From: Siphonodentalium dalli | Lineage: Eukaryota > Mollusca > Scaphopoda > Gadilida > Siphonodentaliidae | DNA: 64,000 nt | Assembly: GCA_032622095.1 (NCBI GenBank) | Contig: CP136066.1 | Span: 117,325,319-117,389,318 of the forward strand | Reading direction: 5' to 3' | Shown: one piece after another, positions 12,761 to 25,871 of the stretch | Position numbering within the stretch: the stretch's first letter is position 1 | Layout of the letters: each line of letters begins with the position of its first letter | Translations under genes and position numbers: made by a program | Notes under the pieces: generated by a model | Seen by the model: only the letters and a program-made list of their open reading frames with translations | Told to the model about the DNA's origin: nothing | Database searches by the model: none

Positions 12761-13328
12761 TTTTTGTCCCCCGAAATAGCCGGTGTCCGTCCCTCCGTGG
12801 TTCCATCCATCTGTCCGTCGTGCCGTCCGGAAATGGTTTCCAGATGATAACTTTAGTTTCGGTTATTAGATCAAAAGCAAATTTCATAGGTGAGTTTATC
12901 GGACCAAAATACAGGTCAAGTTCGAATATGGGTTTGCTCCGCCCATTTTTGCAAGAGTTATGGCCCTTTTTTTACTTAGAATCCTGTTATTTTCTGGTTT
13001 CGATGATAACTTCAGTTTGTGTAATCATATCTGAACCAAATTTGGTATGTGAGTTTATCAGCCCTATATACAGGTCAAGTTCGAATATGGGTTTGCTCCG
13101 CCCATTTTTGCGAGAGTTATGGCCCTTTTTTTACTTTGAATCTTGTAATGAAGTTAAAATTAACAAATAAATATCTAGAGTTTGCCGTGTACCATTTCAG
13201 GGGACACTGGTTGGATTGTTCTGAAATTTAGTATCGGATTTAGGGTCCTTGTTATTTTTTTCAGAAAAGCTGATGCCCCCTATGAAGCCACTTTTTCGGG
13301 GGACACTGTGGCCGGATGGCCTTATATT
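12761..13328 (+). mobile_element. Helentron-like element, family GTCCCCCGAAA
   Basis: Five-prime TTTTTTGTCCCCCGAAA (inverted-repeat arm 12766-12776) is followed by a GTCC-rich tract. Two body units end in TTATGGCCCTTTTTTTACTT. The 3' arm TTTCGGGGGAC (13294-13304) precedes the stem-loop GGCCGGATGGCC (13310-13321) and the end TTATATT. The arms are perfect 11-bp inverted repeats. It lies 140 bp inside a TA-flanked CAGTGAAACC terminus. Confidence 0.75.
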
Positions 13329-13861
13329 AGTCCATAAGTGAACAAATACATTAATTTTTACCTCTGAAAGCATTACCAACTGAACTCGTTTGTGGTATAT
13401 TTAACATAATGCTGAGCTCTTAAATTGTTGGCTCTGGTGTAGACTGGCGACCTTTTATAACTCTGAGCAGTCGTTTTTGTGACCGCTCATTCATTGGGGT
13501 AAGTTGATTAAAACTGTATTGGTGACAATACACTACCATTGCTTACTTTGAGCGAATTAGTGTTTGTAAAATTAAGAGTCCAACTCGGCGCAATGGTTGC
13601 TGTAAAAACAAAGTGTGAAATAAGCATACAGTTATCTAATCATACACCTGCTGTTATAATCCATTCGCCGAACAAAAAACTGCTAATTAAATCAGTATGC
13701 ATATACAAGAGTACAAAACCTGTGCTACTATATCAGCGACATAAAAAACTGTGAATCTCCATAAAATTTATCGCTTCCATGTTTCCTGTCTTATCTATGC
13801 TTGCATTATGTCTTATTATAATATGTTTTAAATCTTATTATACCTGAATATACCTGATTAA

Positions 13862-15828
13862 CTCTTTGATTGCCAGGGGCCGATATTATCGGCCCAAATG
13901 TCCGGTCGGTAAATTGCCATGGCCGATAATATCGGCCATAATTGTAACCGTAATTATTTTGATCACAACTGTATGACAATAATAAAAAAGTTTTTCAAAT
14001 TTCATAAAATTATTGTTTTAATTGTTTCTAATTAAATTCTGCAGTATATATCTGATTTTTAATCCTTTTTAAGACGTTTGAAAATTAAAATAATGAAATA
14101 AGTTTGTAAAAAAAATGTAAGATCCGCAGTCGGAAATCCAAAATGGCCGACAATTTAAAAATGTTACTTTTCATATAGCCAACATAACAGTATTCATTGC
14201 GTTAAGGCATCACATGCTTTATTCTTTGAACAATAATCATTACTTAAATCATAAATATTGTCGACCGGACTCGGGTTGCTATGCCATTCGGGAAATGGCG
14301 GAAATTTACGTAAAACTGCAAATTTTCTTTAGCCACCTCGCGAAAACAGCAAAATTCATATCGTAAATATCTGGAACGTTTATTATATAACTAAATAAAC
14401 TTTTCTTTAGTTTAGTAAATTAGTAGAAGCATGTTCACGTAAACTGTTAGGTTACGTCATATGTTGTATCCAAAGCGACGTCATATTGGCACGCGCATTT
14501 TCCCCGCGAAAGTTATTGATGTCTTTAATCAAACTGATCAAATCCCAACCTATATAGTCACCAGGTGAAAATCACTATAGAATTTGTACAGGTACAAACA
14601 AAACATGTTCTTGGAAATTGAATGTTCTTCCTGACTTATTTTCTAATGATTTCGGTTGTGATTTGAAACAAACAAACAACCCAAATTATGAGGGGTAAAC
14701 CCAAGTTCTCACTCATAATAACCCCAATTTCCAACCAAGGCCAAGGGTTGTGGAGGCGAGTATAACTAATATTTCATCCAAATTGAGAATGGGCATATAC
14801 GTGCCAGTCAAAAAAATGGCTCAGGGGAGCCACGATCGAAAGGCTGGAAGATACATGTATGAGTACAATATGATAATTATGAGGTACAGACCCAATCCCC
14901 CTACCACAAGCAACCAACTTCGTGTACGTAATTGGTTATAAGAAATATTTATAGTTAATTAAATATTGACGTTCATATTAGTCAACACATATTAGTTTGA
15001 GTAGTGCAGGTCATGACTGCACGGTCGTCCTTTTTTACATGGATTTCAAAGCCATAATTTCTTGTTTTAATAGTCAAAATTGCCGTTTTTGCTGAATGAA
15101 TCACCTATTTTGCAAGGTAAAAACGTAATTCACTAAAACAAACGGCGTGATTATAAACTCCCACAGGCCCCAGCGTACTTCAGTGACAGTTTAGACCACA
15201 TGCATATGTGTCATTTTTGTTATTTTATTTATAGCACAATGATGATAAGCTTGTAGTTAGAGATTTAATTATATATCACAATTTTTGTTTTGTTTTTTTG
15301 ACAGTCAAAATTGCCATTTTCCTCAATTAAAAAACCTAGCTATTTTCGTAGCAAACTGTCGCAACTAAAGTCTAAATCGGCTCCTGCATTGTGTAGCTCC
15401 TCACATATGGTCCAGCTATACCAGAACTAGACCCTAATTTACTCTTACAAATTTTTAAAATGAGAAAGACAGTAGAAAGATTTATCAGATCATCATCGTT
15501 GGAATACTGTCTCAGAAAACCAATATGGAATATAGCAGGTTGTGGGCCATTTTTCAATTGGATTATTGCAAAAAAATCCTTAACTGGAGTTATTTCCCTT
15601 GGGTGACAAGGAGTTATGCCCCTTAATTGTCGTGAATATTCTTTGGCAAAATATTCACCCGCAATTCTTTGGCTAATCACCTACATACATGTCCTATTGT
15701 CCTTGATATTTGAAACATTATTTCATAAGAAGAAGACTATTATTGTATCATACTTTTCCACAATAAAATCAGTTTTCTCATAAATTCTCCGGCAATTTAG
15801 GTGTAAAATTAGCTCGGCAACGAAAGAG
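13862..15828. mobile_element. piggyBac-like non-autonomous element, TTAA-flanked
   Basis: TTAA at 13858-13861 and 15829-15832 flanks termini CTCTTTGATTGCC and (inward) CTCTTTCGTTGCC, 11 of 13 identical. The left subterminal region has two 17-bp palindromes, GGCCGATATTATCGGCC (13879-13895) and GGCCGATAATATCGGCC (about 13921-13937). No transposase was found. An antisense open frame at 15372-15680 shows no recognisable domain. Confidence 0.6.
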
Positions 15829-16304
15829 TTAAACTATTTTTTTATCTATTGTTATCTGTATTTTATTTGGTACTTTATTGAATGAAGTTTAATTAATCAA
15901 TAATGAGTTGGTTGTGCTTCGACAATGCTTAGTAACGACAGCAATACATTCCGATTGTAGTGCGATTTACTATAAACCTCTCTAAACCCAACAGAAGGGT
16001 TAGTCCGAAGCAGACCTGTTAAGTTTTGAATATGGCCATCCAGAGGAATTTTGCGGGAGGGACCAACATTTATTATGATCATGAGGTTGGCGTGTTTTGT
16101 CAAATTTCCAGTTTAACAGGGACCATGGGCAAATTAGCTTAACTGATTGAAATTTCTTTTATATAACTTTACTAAATACGCGAGAAAAGAATGCACGGAT
16201 CTGCACCCATGTATAGTTAACTTAGTGCAGGGTTTATCGACCAGCTGCGAAAATTTATGACAAAGATAGTACGGAGCAATATTTTTCCAAGCTAAGAGTC
16301 AGTA

Positions 16305-16481
16305 CTCTCAGGTGTCAAATAATAGTGTCAGCACGATTATTAATTTATGAGAAAACTCCCAACGATCACTATTATTTGGAATTGAGACATAGAGTGAAAT
16401 TGCCATCACTATTATTAATTTCAGCCTAAATCCCCACACATCACTATTTTTAGGCCTTCACGATTATTAGGCACCTGAGAG
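16305..16481. mobile_element. 177-bp MITE with TA target duplication
   Basis: Inverted termini CTCTCAGGTGTCAAATAATA and (inward) CTCTCAGGTGCCTAATAATC are flanked by TA at 16303-16304 and 16482-16483. Internal CACTATTATTA copies suggest it grew by repeating the subterminal motif. Confidence 0.78.
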
Positions 16482-16483
16482 TA

Positions 16484-18005
16484 TGGTTTAGAGATAACAT
16501 TCGTTCGGATGTGAATTTCCATTGAATCCCAACTTACAAGATCGTGTGTTTATAAAGAGTTGAAAATTGCCAAATATCACCAAAAAGGTCTGATGGTAAT
16601 ATGAAAATATCATGTTGTCCATGAAAAATGTTGATAAATCGCGTGTGTATAAAGAATTCCCATTATGTCAAATATCACCAAAAATGTCACGTTCATTTGG
16701 CAGTGCATCCGTAAAAGGTTTATTTATCTGTCTCACTGTTGTATAACTGCATGACTTAGATTACGAAGTACAAACGGTTCGTGGTAGTGTATACACATTA
16801 TCTATTATTCGATGTAGACTACACACAGGGATTCATAATAAAACAAAACTTAATAAATACACATGAACTTGACATGTCTATAGCCATGTATACATGTATT
16901 TTTATTGTGTGATGGCATGCATAATATTTTGTTCAGAATGCTTATCAAAGAAGCGCCGGACCACATTGCGCAATTTACAGAAACTAAATATCTTGTTTTC
17001 ACCAAGCATAGTTAATACGTACCTCAATACTTATCATATACTATAGCATTTTCAACCTAATCGAGAATTCATCTTTGCAACATTGCAAGCATCTTATCGC
17101 ATTTTGTGATAACTGATACTTAAAACACGATCCTCGCCTATTTTAAGTGCCAAAAAAATTATTAAGCTACTATAGTTACTTAAGTTTAGCCATTAAAGGA
17201 GTTAAGAAAACTAACCCTAAGCTCCTTCTTCAACCAACCTTCCTGCTCTGACATGTTCGCCATACCGACAAATTTACATAACGGTACTACATGTAATGGC
17301 TATGGGTTCTGGTTCATTTGAATAGTTAATTTTGACACAATGTAATCAATATTACTATTCCAAACACATCAACTGGATTATAATTTTAATAATCTGACAA
17401 TGTTTTATTAATTATTTTTCCAGAACACGACTTGTTTCTAGCATTATAAAATTATATTACTCTGGTCTATCCATAGCATTCTACATCGCATTCTCCGAAC
17501 TCTTGGTAACATCTTCTCTATACTGTCTTTATCAACAATTTTGATTCATCGATTTCATTTGTGGTGATTCATGAAGAGTTCGTGATTTTTGGAACACATA
17601 ATATTTCAACAAGTTGTGGGTGTGTGATTTTTCCTCATATATGTCCATTAAATGGGCTATTAACACTGGAATTGTGTTATGAAATGGATAAAACACAGGT
17701 TTTTGTCGATTCTTCGCAAATATTTTACGTTAATACTGCCAATCTCATGTATATTAAATATGCTAAGTATAAACACCATATACAAAATCTGAGAATAGTC
17801 ATTTCTACATCGATGTAAAATCAACTCATGTCGTCACAAACAGTGTTTTGTGTTAAAACATGGGATTATTTTGAGCGATATCCACTATATTTTCTGCTAC
17901 GAACTGTGTTTGTCCACCGATTATCTGTATCCGATTACAGGGCATGGTTACACAGGTTACAACCAGACATGCGTGAAACTGAAAGTACAAAATGGACCTG
18001 TCTTA
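16484..18005. other. Intron sequence, nothing recognised
   Basis: Part of the 13.9-kb first visible intron. Frames at 17561-17818 and 17828-18179 overlap but have no recognisable domain and run into repeat sequence. Confidence 0.5.
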
Positions 18006-19611
18006 TTAGCTCAACTTACTTTTGTAAGTTTGAGCTATTGCCATGGTTTTGCGTCCGTCGTCCGTGTGTCCGTGTGTGCGTGTGAGCGTGTGTCCGTGTG
18101 TCCGTCAACAATTTCCTTTGGCGCGGGCTACAGGTTGTACCTTTGGTCTGATCTTCATGAAATTTGTCATGAATGTTGACATTGACATGTAGATGGGAAC
18201 GAGTCATTTTGGGGTCATTCGGCCAAAAAACATGGCCGCTGGCAGCCATCTTGGATTTCAAGATTCAATCCATTGGCGCGGGCTACAGGTCGTACTGTTC
18301 ATCTGATCATCATGAAATTTGTCATTGATGTTAATATTGACATGTAGATGGGAACGAGTGATTTTGGGGTTGTTCGGTCAAAAAACATGGCCGCCAGCAG
18401 CCATCTTGGATTTTACTCTTTGTATGACTAAATCCTTTGGCGCGGTCTACAGGTCGTAGCTTCGATCGGAACATCATGAAAGATGTCATGGATGTTAACA
18501 ATGACATGTAGATGGGAACGAGGGATTTTGGGGTTGTTCGGCCAAAAAACATGGCCGCCAGCAGCCATCTTGGATTTTACTCTTTGCATGACTAAATCCT
18601 TTGGCCCGGGCTACAGGTCGTACCTTTGGTCTGATCTTTATGAAATTTGTCACGAATGTTGACATTGACATGTAGATGGGAACGAGTCATTTTGGGGTCA
18701 TTCGGCCAAAAAACATGGCCGCTGGCAGCCATCTTGAATTTCAAGATTCAATCCATTGGCGCGGGCTACATATCGTACTGTTCGTCTGATCATCATGAAA
18801 AATTTGTCATTGATGTTAATAATGACATGTAGATGGGGTCGAGTCGTTTTGGGGTCATTCGGTCACAAAACATGGCCGCCAGCAGCCATCTTGGATTTTA
18901 CTCTTTGCATGACTAAATCCTTTGGTGTGGGCTACAGGTCGTAGCTTTGGTCAGATGGTCATGAAATTTGTCATGAATTATAACAATGACATGTAGATGG
19001 GAACGAGTCGTTTTGGGGTCATTCGGTCAAAAAACATGGCCACCAGCATTTTACTCTTTGCATGACTAAATCCTTTGGCATGGGCTACAGGTCATACCTT
19101 TGGTCTGATCTTTATTAAATTTGTCATGGATGTTAACACTGACATGTAGATGGGAACGAGTTGTACCTTTGGTCTAATCTTTATGAAATTTGTCATGAAT
19201 GTTGACATTGACATGTAGATGGGAACAAATCATTGTGGGGTAATTCGACCAAATAACATGGCTGCCAGTGGCCATCTTGGATTTCAAAATTCAATACATT
19301 GGCGCGGTCTACAGGTCGTACTGTTCATCTGATCATCATGAAATTTGTAGGTCGTAGCTTTGGTCAGATCTTCATAAAATTTGTCATGGATGTTAACAAT
19401 TATACGTAGATGGGAACGAGTCCTTTTGGGGTCAATTGGTAAAAAAAAATGGCCACCAGCAGCCATCTTGTATCTTACTCTTTGCATCACTAAATCCTTT
19501 GGCGCAGGTTAGACATTTCAATTAGCACCTTTCCTATTCCTCCATTTACTGTCAACCATTAAATTATTCCCCTACCTAAGTTGAGCTACAGTGTCATTGA
19601 CACTTTCATAT
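18006..19611 (+). mobile_element. Helentron-like element, family AGCTCAAC, copy 1
   Basis: The 5' stem-loop TAGCTCAACTTAC...GTAAGTTTGAGCTA (from about 18006) is followed by a GTCC/GTGT microsatellite. About nine monomers of 155-165 bp follow. The 3' side has the inverted copy AAGTTGAGCTA (19579-19589), the stem-loop AGTGTCATTGACACT (19590-19604) and the end TTCATATT. Short open frames within it are produced by the monomers and are not genes. Confidence 0.75.
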
Positions 19612-20724
19612 TATAGTTTTACCTGCAAATGAAATTGATACATTCCGTTCACATGCTTTGTGACTTAGCAGTTATATAACAGCTGTGTGATTCTGGAGGC
19701 CAATAACAAATAGGTCTATTGAAATAAAGTAGATGCATATGATTGGATGTTTGTTTTGACAAATGCTTGAACTGTCTCAGAACAATTAATTTTAATATAT
19801 TGAGGGATGCCCAAACTGTGAAAAAGGGATTAGTGGCCAATGCATGTACTCATTTTATCTTTTGACATGCATGGCCCTACTAATGGGAGAAATGGGTGGT
19901 TATCCGTATTTTAGATGTTTTCGCTATGGCAATCCGGGAGTCTAACGGATAATCTGTGAAACTTAACAGCTCTGGTCCGAAGGGTTGAAGAGATTTTTAC
20001 TATAGTGTGAGTTTTGTTCAATTAAAATTATTAAATATGGCTTGAAATTTTTTTGATAATTATGAGATTGAAATTGGGGCTCGGCATCGCGCATGTTCAG
20101 AAATTGCAAGAATGTGCTAATTTTCAGAAGCTTCTACTAAGTTCCTCTCATTACTATTCAATCATTTTTTTAAACTAGATAATAAATATAAATATTAATA
20201 ATTTAAATTACTTATAAATTTTAGTTGATTTAAAACAATTTTGATTGTAAATATTTTTATAATCATCAAGTGACAATTGGAACTCAACAGGAAAAACATC
20301 CCAGTTACGCAAATGTTACGCTGAGATTTCGCTTATCTGTGACCGATTTAGGACTGGGAAAAATATATTTATATTGCACTATTTGGAAATAAAAAATCAC
20401 CATCTAAGAAATAATACATAATCCAACATAGATATCAATTTCAAGTAGTCAGATGTCTTATAGATTGCCCTCTCGGCCCTATCTTTTACAAAAAATTTCG
20501 GCTTCATCTTAACCATGTTCTTCTGTTTCATTTGTTTTCATTTTGACGGCCAAAACGAGTATTCTATATCAACATTTTGTATTCTAAAGGAAGAAAAGAT
20601 GTAAAATGGCGCATACATTATCTTAACATATATCAACTTAATATTCATTATTAGCTCAACTTACTTTGTAAGTTTGAGCTATTGCCATGGATTGGCATCC
20701 GTCGTCCGTCGTCCGTGTGTCCGA

Positions 20725-21315
20725 GCTCACATCTGACGTTTATGTGGCCAATTTTAAGAAAAATGGATAGTTGGGTGGCTGACTTCTGTTACATGGCTAG
20801 CCACCTAACGGAGTTGAGATCAACCCTTTAAAATGATCTTGGATAGTTTGGTGGCTGATTTCTGTTACGTGGCTAGCCACCTGACGGAGTTGAGATCAAC
20901 CCTTTAAAATGATCTATTTGGCCATATCAGCATATTTAATTTTTTGGTCACTTAATAGTTGGAAACAAAAAGTCCATATATTTGGACATCCATGATCTGT
21001 TAATAGGAGCCATTAGGAGGTGTGCGGACAGTTATGTGGCTAGCTACCCAGTCACGGACATGTCAGTTTCTCCTATTCAACTGTCCTAGTTGCTGTTTAC
21101 AAGTTTTTGGGTTTCAATCAGCTACTTCTGCTATAATTCCTACATGTTCTGACTCCACAATAAGAAATTGTATCACTTTTAACTACTTGATAGCCACATA
21201 AAAAAAAATCCACTACTTGATAGCCACATAATATTTTGTCCACTACTTGATAGCCACATAAATTTTAGCCACATAAAATATTTTAGCCGCATAACTCAAT
21301 AGCCACATATCTCCC
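20725..21315. repeat. TGTGGCTA-rich element inserted in a microsatellite, copy 1
   Basis: About 590 bp with TATGTGGC near the left end and AGCCACATATCTCCCC near the right. It carries many internal TGTGGCTA / TAGCCACA copies, including the palindrome TGGCTAGCCAC. Both sides abut GTCC-type microsatellite of the Helentron-like host. A second copy lies at 45142-45645 in an unrelated host family. Confidence 0.7.
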
Positions 21316-21665
21316 CAAATGTGAGTATGTCCGTCAACAATTTCCTTTCCCGCGGGCTACAGGTCATACCTTTGGTCTGATCTTTATGAAATTTGTCATG
21401 AATATTGACATTGATATGTAGATGGGAACGAGTCATTTTGGGGTCATTCGGCAAAAAAACATGGCCGCCAGCAGCCATTTAGGATTTCAAAATTCAATCC
21501 ATTGGCGCGGGCTACAGGTCATACTGCTCGTCTGATCATCATGAAATTTGTCATGGATGTTAATATTGACATGTAGATGGGAACGAGTCATTTTGGGGTC
21601 ATTCAGCCAAAAAACATGGCCACCAGCAGCCATCTTGGATTTTACTCTTTGCATGACTAAATCCT

Positions 21666-24074
21666 TTGGCGCGGGCTACAGGTCGTAGTTTTGGTCAGAT
21701 CTTCATGAAATTTGTCACGGATGTTAACAATAACATGATGACATGTAGATGGGAACGAGTCATTTTGGGGTCATTCGGCCAAAAAACATGGCTACCAGCA
21801 GCCATCTTGGATTTTACTCTATGCATGACTAAATCCTTTGGTGCGGCCTACAGGTCGTAGCTTTGGTCAGATCTTCATGAAATTTGTCATAGATGTTAAC
21901 AATGGCATGTAGATGGGAACGAGTCGTTTTGGGGTCATTCGGCCAAAAAACCTGGCAGCCATCTTGGATTTTACTCTTTGTATGACTAAATCCTTTGGCG
22001 CGGGGCTATAGGTCGTACCTTTGGTCCGATCTTTATGAAATTTGTCCTGAATGTTGACATTGTCATGTAGATGGGAACGAGTCATTTCGGGGTCATTCAG
22101 CCAAAAAACATGGCCACCAGTGGCCATTTTGGATTTCAAAATTCAATCCATTGGCGCAGGCTACAGGTCATACTGCTCGTCTGATCATCATGAAATTTGT
22201 CATGGATGTTAATATTGACATGTAGATTGGAACGTGTCATTTTGGGGTCATTCGGCAAAAAAACATGGCCACCAGTGGCCATTTTGGATTTCAAAATTCA
22301 ATCCATTGGCGCGGGCTACAGGTCATACTGCTCATCTGATCATCATGAAATTTGTCATGGATGTTAATATTGACATGTAGATGGGAACGAGTCATTTTGG
22401 GGTCGTTCGGCCAAAAACATGGCCGCCAGCAGCCATCTTGGATTTTACTCTTTGCATGACTAAATCCTTTGGCGCGGGCTACAGGTCGTAGCTTTGGTCA
22501 GATCTTCATGAAATTTGTCACGGATGTTAACAATAACATGATGACATGTAGATGGGAACGAGTCATTTTGGGGTCATTCGGCCAAAAAACATGGCTACCA
22601 GCAGCCATCTTGGATTTTACTCTATGCATGACTAAATCCTTTGGTGCGGCCTACAGGTCGTAGCTTTGGTCAGATCTTCATGAAATTTGTCATAGATGTT
22701 AACAATGGCATGTAGATGGGAACGAGTCGTTTTGGGGTCATTCGGCCAAAAAACCTGGCAGCCATCTTGGATTTTACTCTTTGTATGACTAAATCCTTTG
22801 GCGCGGGGCTATAGGTCGTACCTTTGGTCCGATCTTTATGAAATTTGTCATGAATGTTGACATTGTCATGTAGATGGGAACGAGTCATTTTGGGGTCATT
22901 CAGCCAAAAAACATGGCCACCAGTGGCCATTTTGGATTTCAAAATTCAATCCATTGGCGCAGGCTACAGGTCATACTGCTCGTCTGATCATCATGAAATT
23001 TGTCATGGATGTTAATATTGACATGTAGATTGGAACGTGTCATTTTGGGGTCATTCGGCAAAAAAACATGGCCACCAGTGGCCATTTTGGATTTCAAAAT
23101 TCAATCCATTGGCGCGGGCTACAGGTCATACTGCTCATCTGATCATCATGAAATTTGTCATGGATGTTAATATTGACATGTAGATGGGAACGAGTCATTT
23201 TGGGGTCGTTCGGCCAAAAACATGGCCGCCAGCAGCCATCTTGGATTTTACTCTTTGCATGACTAAATCCTTTGGCGCGGGCTACAGGTCGTAGCTTTGG
23301 TCAGATCTTCATGAAATTTGTCACGGATGTTAACAATGACATGATGACATGTAGATGGGAACGAGTCATTTTGGGGTCATTCGGCCAAAAAACATGGCCA
23401 CCAGCAGCCATCTTGGATTTTACTCTATGCATGACTAAATCCTTTGGCGCTGCCTACAGGTCGTAGCTTTGGTCAGATCTTCATGAAATTTGTCATAGAT
23501 GTTAACAATGACATGTAGATGGGAACGAGTCGTTTTGGGGTCATTTGGCCAAAAAACCTGGCAGCCATCTTGGATTTTACTCTTTGTATGACTAAATCCT
23601 TTGGCGCGGGGCTATAGGTCGTACTTTTGGTCCGATCTTTATGAAATTTGTCAGAATGTTGACATTGTCATGTAGATGGGAACGAGTCATTTTGGGGTCA
23701 TTCAGCCAAAAAACATGGCCACCAGTGGCCATTTTGGATTTCAAAATTCAATCCATTGGCGCAGGCTACAGGTCATACTTGCTCGTCTGATCATCATGAA
23801 ATTTGTCATGGATGTTAATATTGACATGTAGATTGGAACGAGTCATTTTGGGGTCATTCGGCAAAAAAACATGGCCACCAGTGGCCATTTTGGATTTCAA
23901 AATTCAATCCATTGGCGCGGGCTACAGGTCATACTGCTCATCTGATCATCATGAAATTTGTCATGGATGTTAACAATGACATGTAGATGGGAACGAGTCA
24001 TTTTGGGGTCATTCGGCCAAAAAACATGGCCACCAGCAGCCATCTTGGATTTTACTCTATGCATGACTAAATCC
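21666..24074 (+). repeat. 803-bp higher-order repeat, three copies
   Basis: Starts at 21666, 22469 and 23272 are exactly 803 bp apart. Each copy is about five ~160-bp monomers. Monomers within a copy differ at many sites, while copies 1 and 2 are nearly identical (their encoded short frames match residue for residue). Copy 3 has a few substitutions and small indels. Monomer landmarks are CTACAGGTCGTA, ATGAAATTTGTCATGG, GACATGTAGATGGGAACGAG and CAGCCATCTTGGA. Confidence 0.88.
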
Positions 24075-25147
24075 TTTGGCGCGGCCTACAGGTCGTAGCT
24101 TTGATCAGATCTTCATGAAATTTGTCATGGATGTTAACAATGACATGTAGATGGGAACGAGTCGTTTTGGGGTCATTCGGCCAAAAAACCTGGCTGCCAT
24201 CTTGGATTTTACTCTTTGTATGACTAAATCCTTTGGCGTGGGGGTACAGGTCGTACCTTTAGTCCGATCTTTATGAAATTTGTCATGAATGTTGACATTG
24301 TCATGTAGATGGGAACGAGTTATTTTGGGGTTATTCGGCAAAAAAACATGGCCACCAGTGGCCATTTTGGATTTCAAAATTCAATCCATTGGCGCGGGCT
24401 ACAGGTCATACTGCTCGTCTGATCATCATGAAATATGTCATGGATGTTAATATTGACATGTAGATGGGAACGAGTCATTTTGGGGTTGTTCGGCCAAAAT
24501 CATGACCACCAGCAGCCATCTTGGATTTTACTCTTTGCATGACTAAATCATTTGGCACGGGCTACAGGTCGTAGCTTTGGTCAGATCTTCATGAAATTTG
24601 TTACTGATGTTAACAATGACATGTAGATGGGAATTAGTCATTTTGGGGTCATTTGGCCAAAAAACATTGCTGCCAGCAGTCATCTTGGATTTTACTCTTT
24701 GCATGACTAAATCCTTTGGCACGGGCTACAGGTCGTAGCTTTGGTCAGATCTTCATGAAATTTGTACTGGATGTTAATAATGACATGTAAATGGGAACGA
24801 GTCTTTTTGGGGTCATTCGGCAAAAAAACATGGCTGCCAGTGGCCATCTTAGATTTTACTCTTTGCATAACTAGGCCTTTCAACTTTCCACATTCCTAAT
24901 CACTCCATTGACTTTAACACATGAAATTATTCCCTTTCCAAGTTGAGCTACAGTGTCATTGACACTTTCATATTAACTATTGGCAGAACAAAACAACATC
25001 GGTCTAAATCACCATTGTAACCCTTTATTGTGTCCAAAATCCAAGTGTTGAAAATGGAAAAAATTAAGGACATCCAAAGAAAAGAATTTATGTTGGGTTG
25101 ACAGATGTTTTTATCATAATTTTATGTGTTTCTTTGATCTCATTTTT

Positions 25148-25350
25148 ATATGCCCGTTTTTGATAAACGGGATGTATTATGTTTAATAATTGTCTGTCTG
25201 TCTGTGAGTTCGCTTTTGGTTTCAGGATTATAACTTTCAATAGTCTCAACTGAATGGAATGAAATTTGGTATGTGGGTTCACTAGCCCAAAACACAGGTC
25301 AAGGTCAAATTTTGGTTCCACCCCGCCAATTTTCACCAGAGTTATGGCCC
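25148..25350 (+). mobile_element. 5' fragment, family ATGCCC
   Basis: The stem-loop TATGCCCGTTT...AAACGGGATGTAT, a GTCT tract and one body unit (TTTGGTATGTGGGTT, CAAGGTCAAATTTTGG, AGTTATGGCCC) are present. No 3' arm or stem-loop follows. It lies 130 bp upstream of exon B. Confidence 0.55.
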
Positions 25351-25478
25351 TCTGTTGGAATTACCACATGAATATTTTGCCATGCCATAGCAATGCTCTT
25401 ATTATATATGTACATTATTATACATGTACATGTGTATTCATTATACATGTCCTTTTTAATATAATACCTTTGTTGCAG

Positions 25479-25548
25479 CATTTTCGATTGATAGAAGACA
25501 GATTGAAGGATCTAGGCAGTTCATTTGGTTCTCTCCCTGTGCACGGAG
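25479..25548 (+). CDS. DUF455 gene, exon B
   Basis: The acceptor is tttgttgcag. The 70-nt exon encodes HFRLIEDRLKDLGSSFGSLPVHG plus the first base of a glycine codon. His57 completes the ExxH motif begun in exon A. The block LG-SSFGSLPVHGG is a DUF455 signature between helices 2 and 3. The only exit that keeps phase with exon C is a GC donor, GAG|GCAAGT, so the following intron belongs to the GC-AG class. The family motif HGGLW is restored exactly across it. Confidence 0.9.
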
Positions 25549-25871
25549 GCAAGTCTTTTGTTCAAATATATTTATTCTTAATGCAGTCGTGCTGTAGTTG
25601 AAGCGAATATACTTATAAATAATGAAGAACACCTTGCTAGTCTTGTGAGGTATACTCCAATATGCCTAACAGCTTGTGGTACAATTCTTGCAGTAACTTA
25701 TTTTATGTGACCGTAATATCACCTATTTAGGATTGTTTGAAGTCTTCAATGCAAGAGAAGATATGTCAATATGTAGCGCTCAATTTTATAACATTCCTTG
25801 GTTGTTGGCAACATCATATCACGGAAGAACATCGACATAAGTGTTGCTTACATATATACATCAAAGTGTAA

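Larger units (their letters stand above)
20651..24986 (+). mobile_element. Helentron-like element, family AGCTCAAC, copy 2 (expanded)
   Basis: The 5' stem-loop begins TTAGCTCAACTTAC at 20651 and the 3' stem-loop AGTGTCATTGACACT ends near 24970. A separate ~600-bp repeat (20725-21315) interrupts the microsatellite. About 22 monomers then follow, part of them arranged as an 803-bp higher-order repeat. It is more than twice the length of copy 1, so monomer number expands inside the element. Confidence 0.75.

Noticed and set aside
17850-18179. 109-codon frame with YTGYNQTCVKLKVQNG
   Set aside because: Runs into the Helentron-like 5' stem-loop and GTCC tract; no domain and no supporting splice sites.
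21867-24377. Repeated 90-codon antisense and 64-codon sense frames (21666, 21867, 22469, 22670, 23272, 24105)
   Set aside because: They fall at identical offsets in the ~160-bp monomers and 803-bp units; repeat by-products, no domain.
18006-24986. CRISPR-like spaced repeats
   Set aside because: Monomers are contiguous ~160-bp tandem repeats in a eukaryotic transposon, without unique spacers or cas genes.
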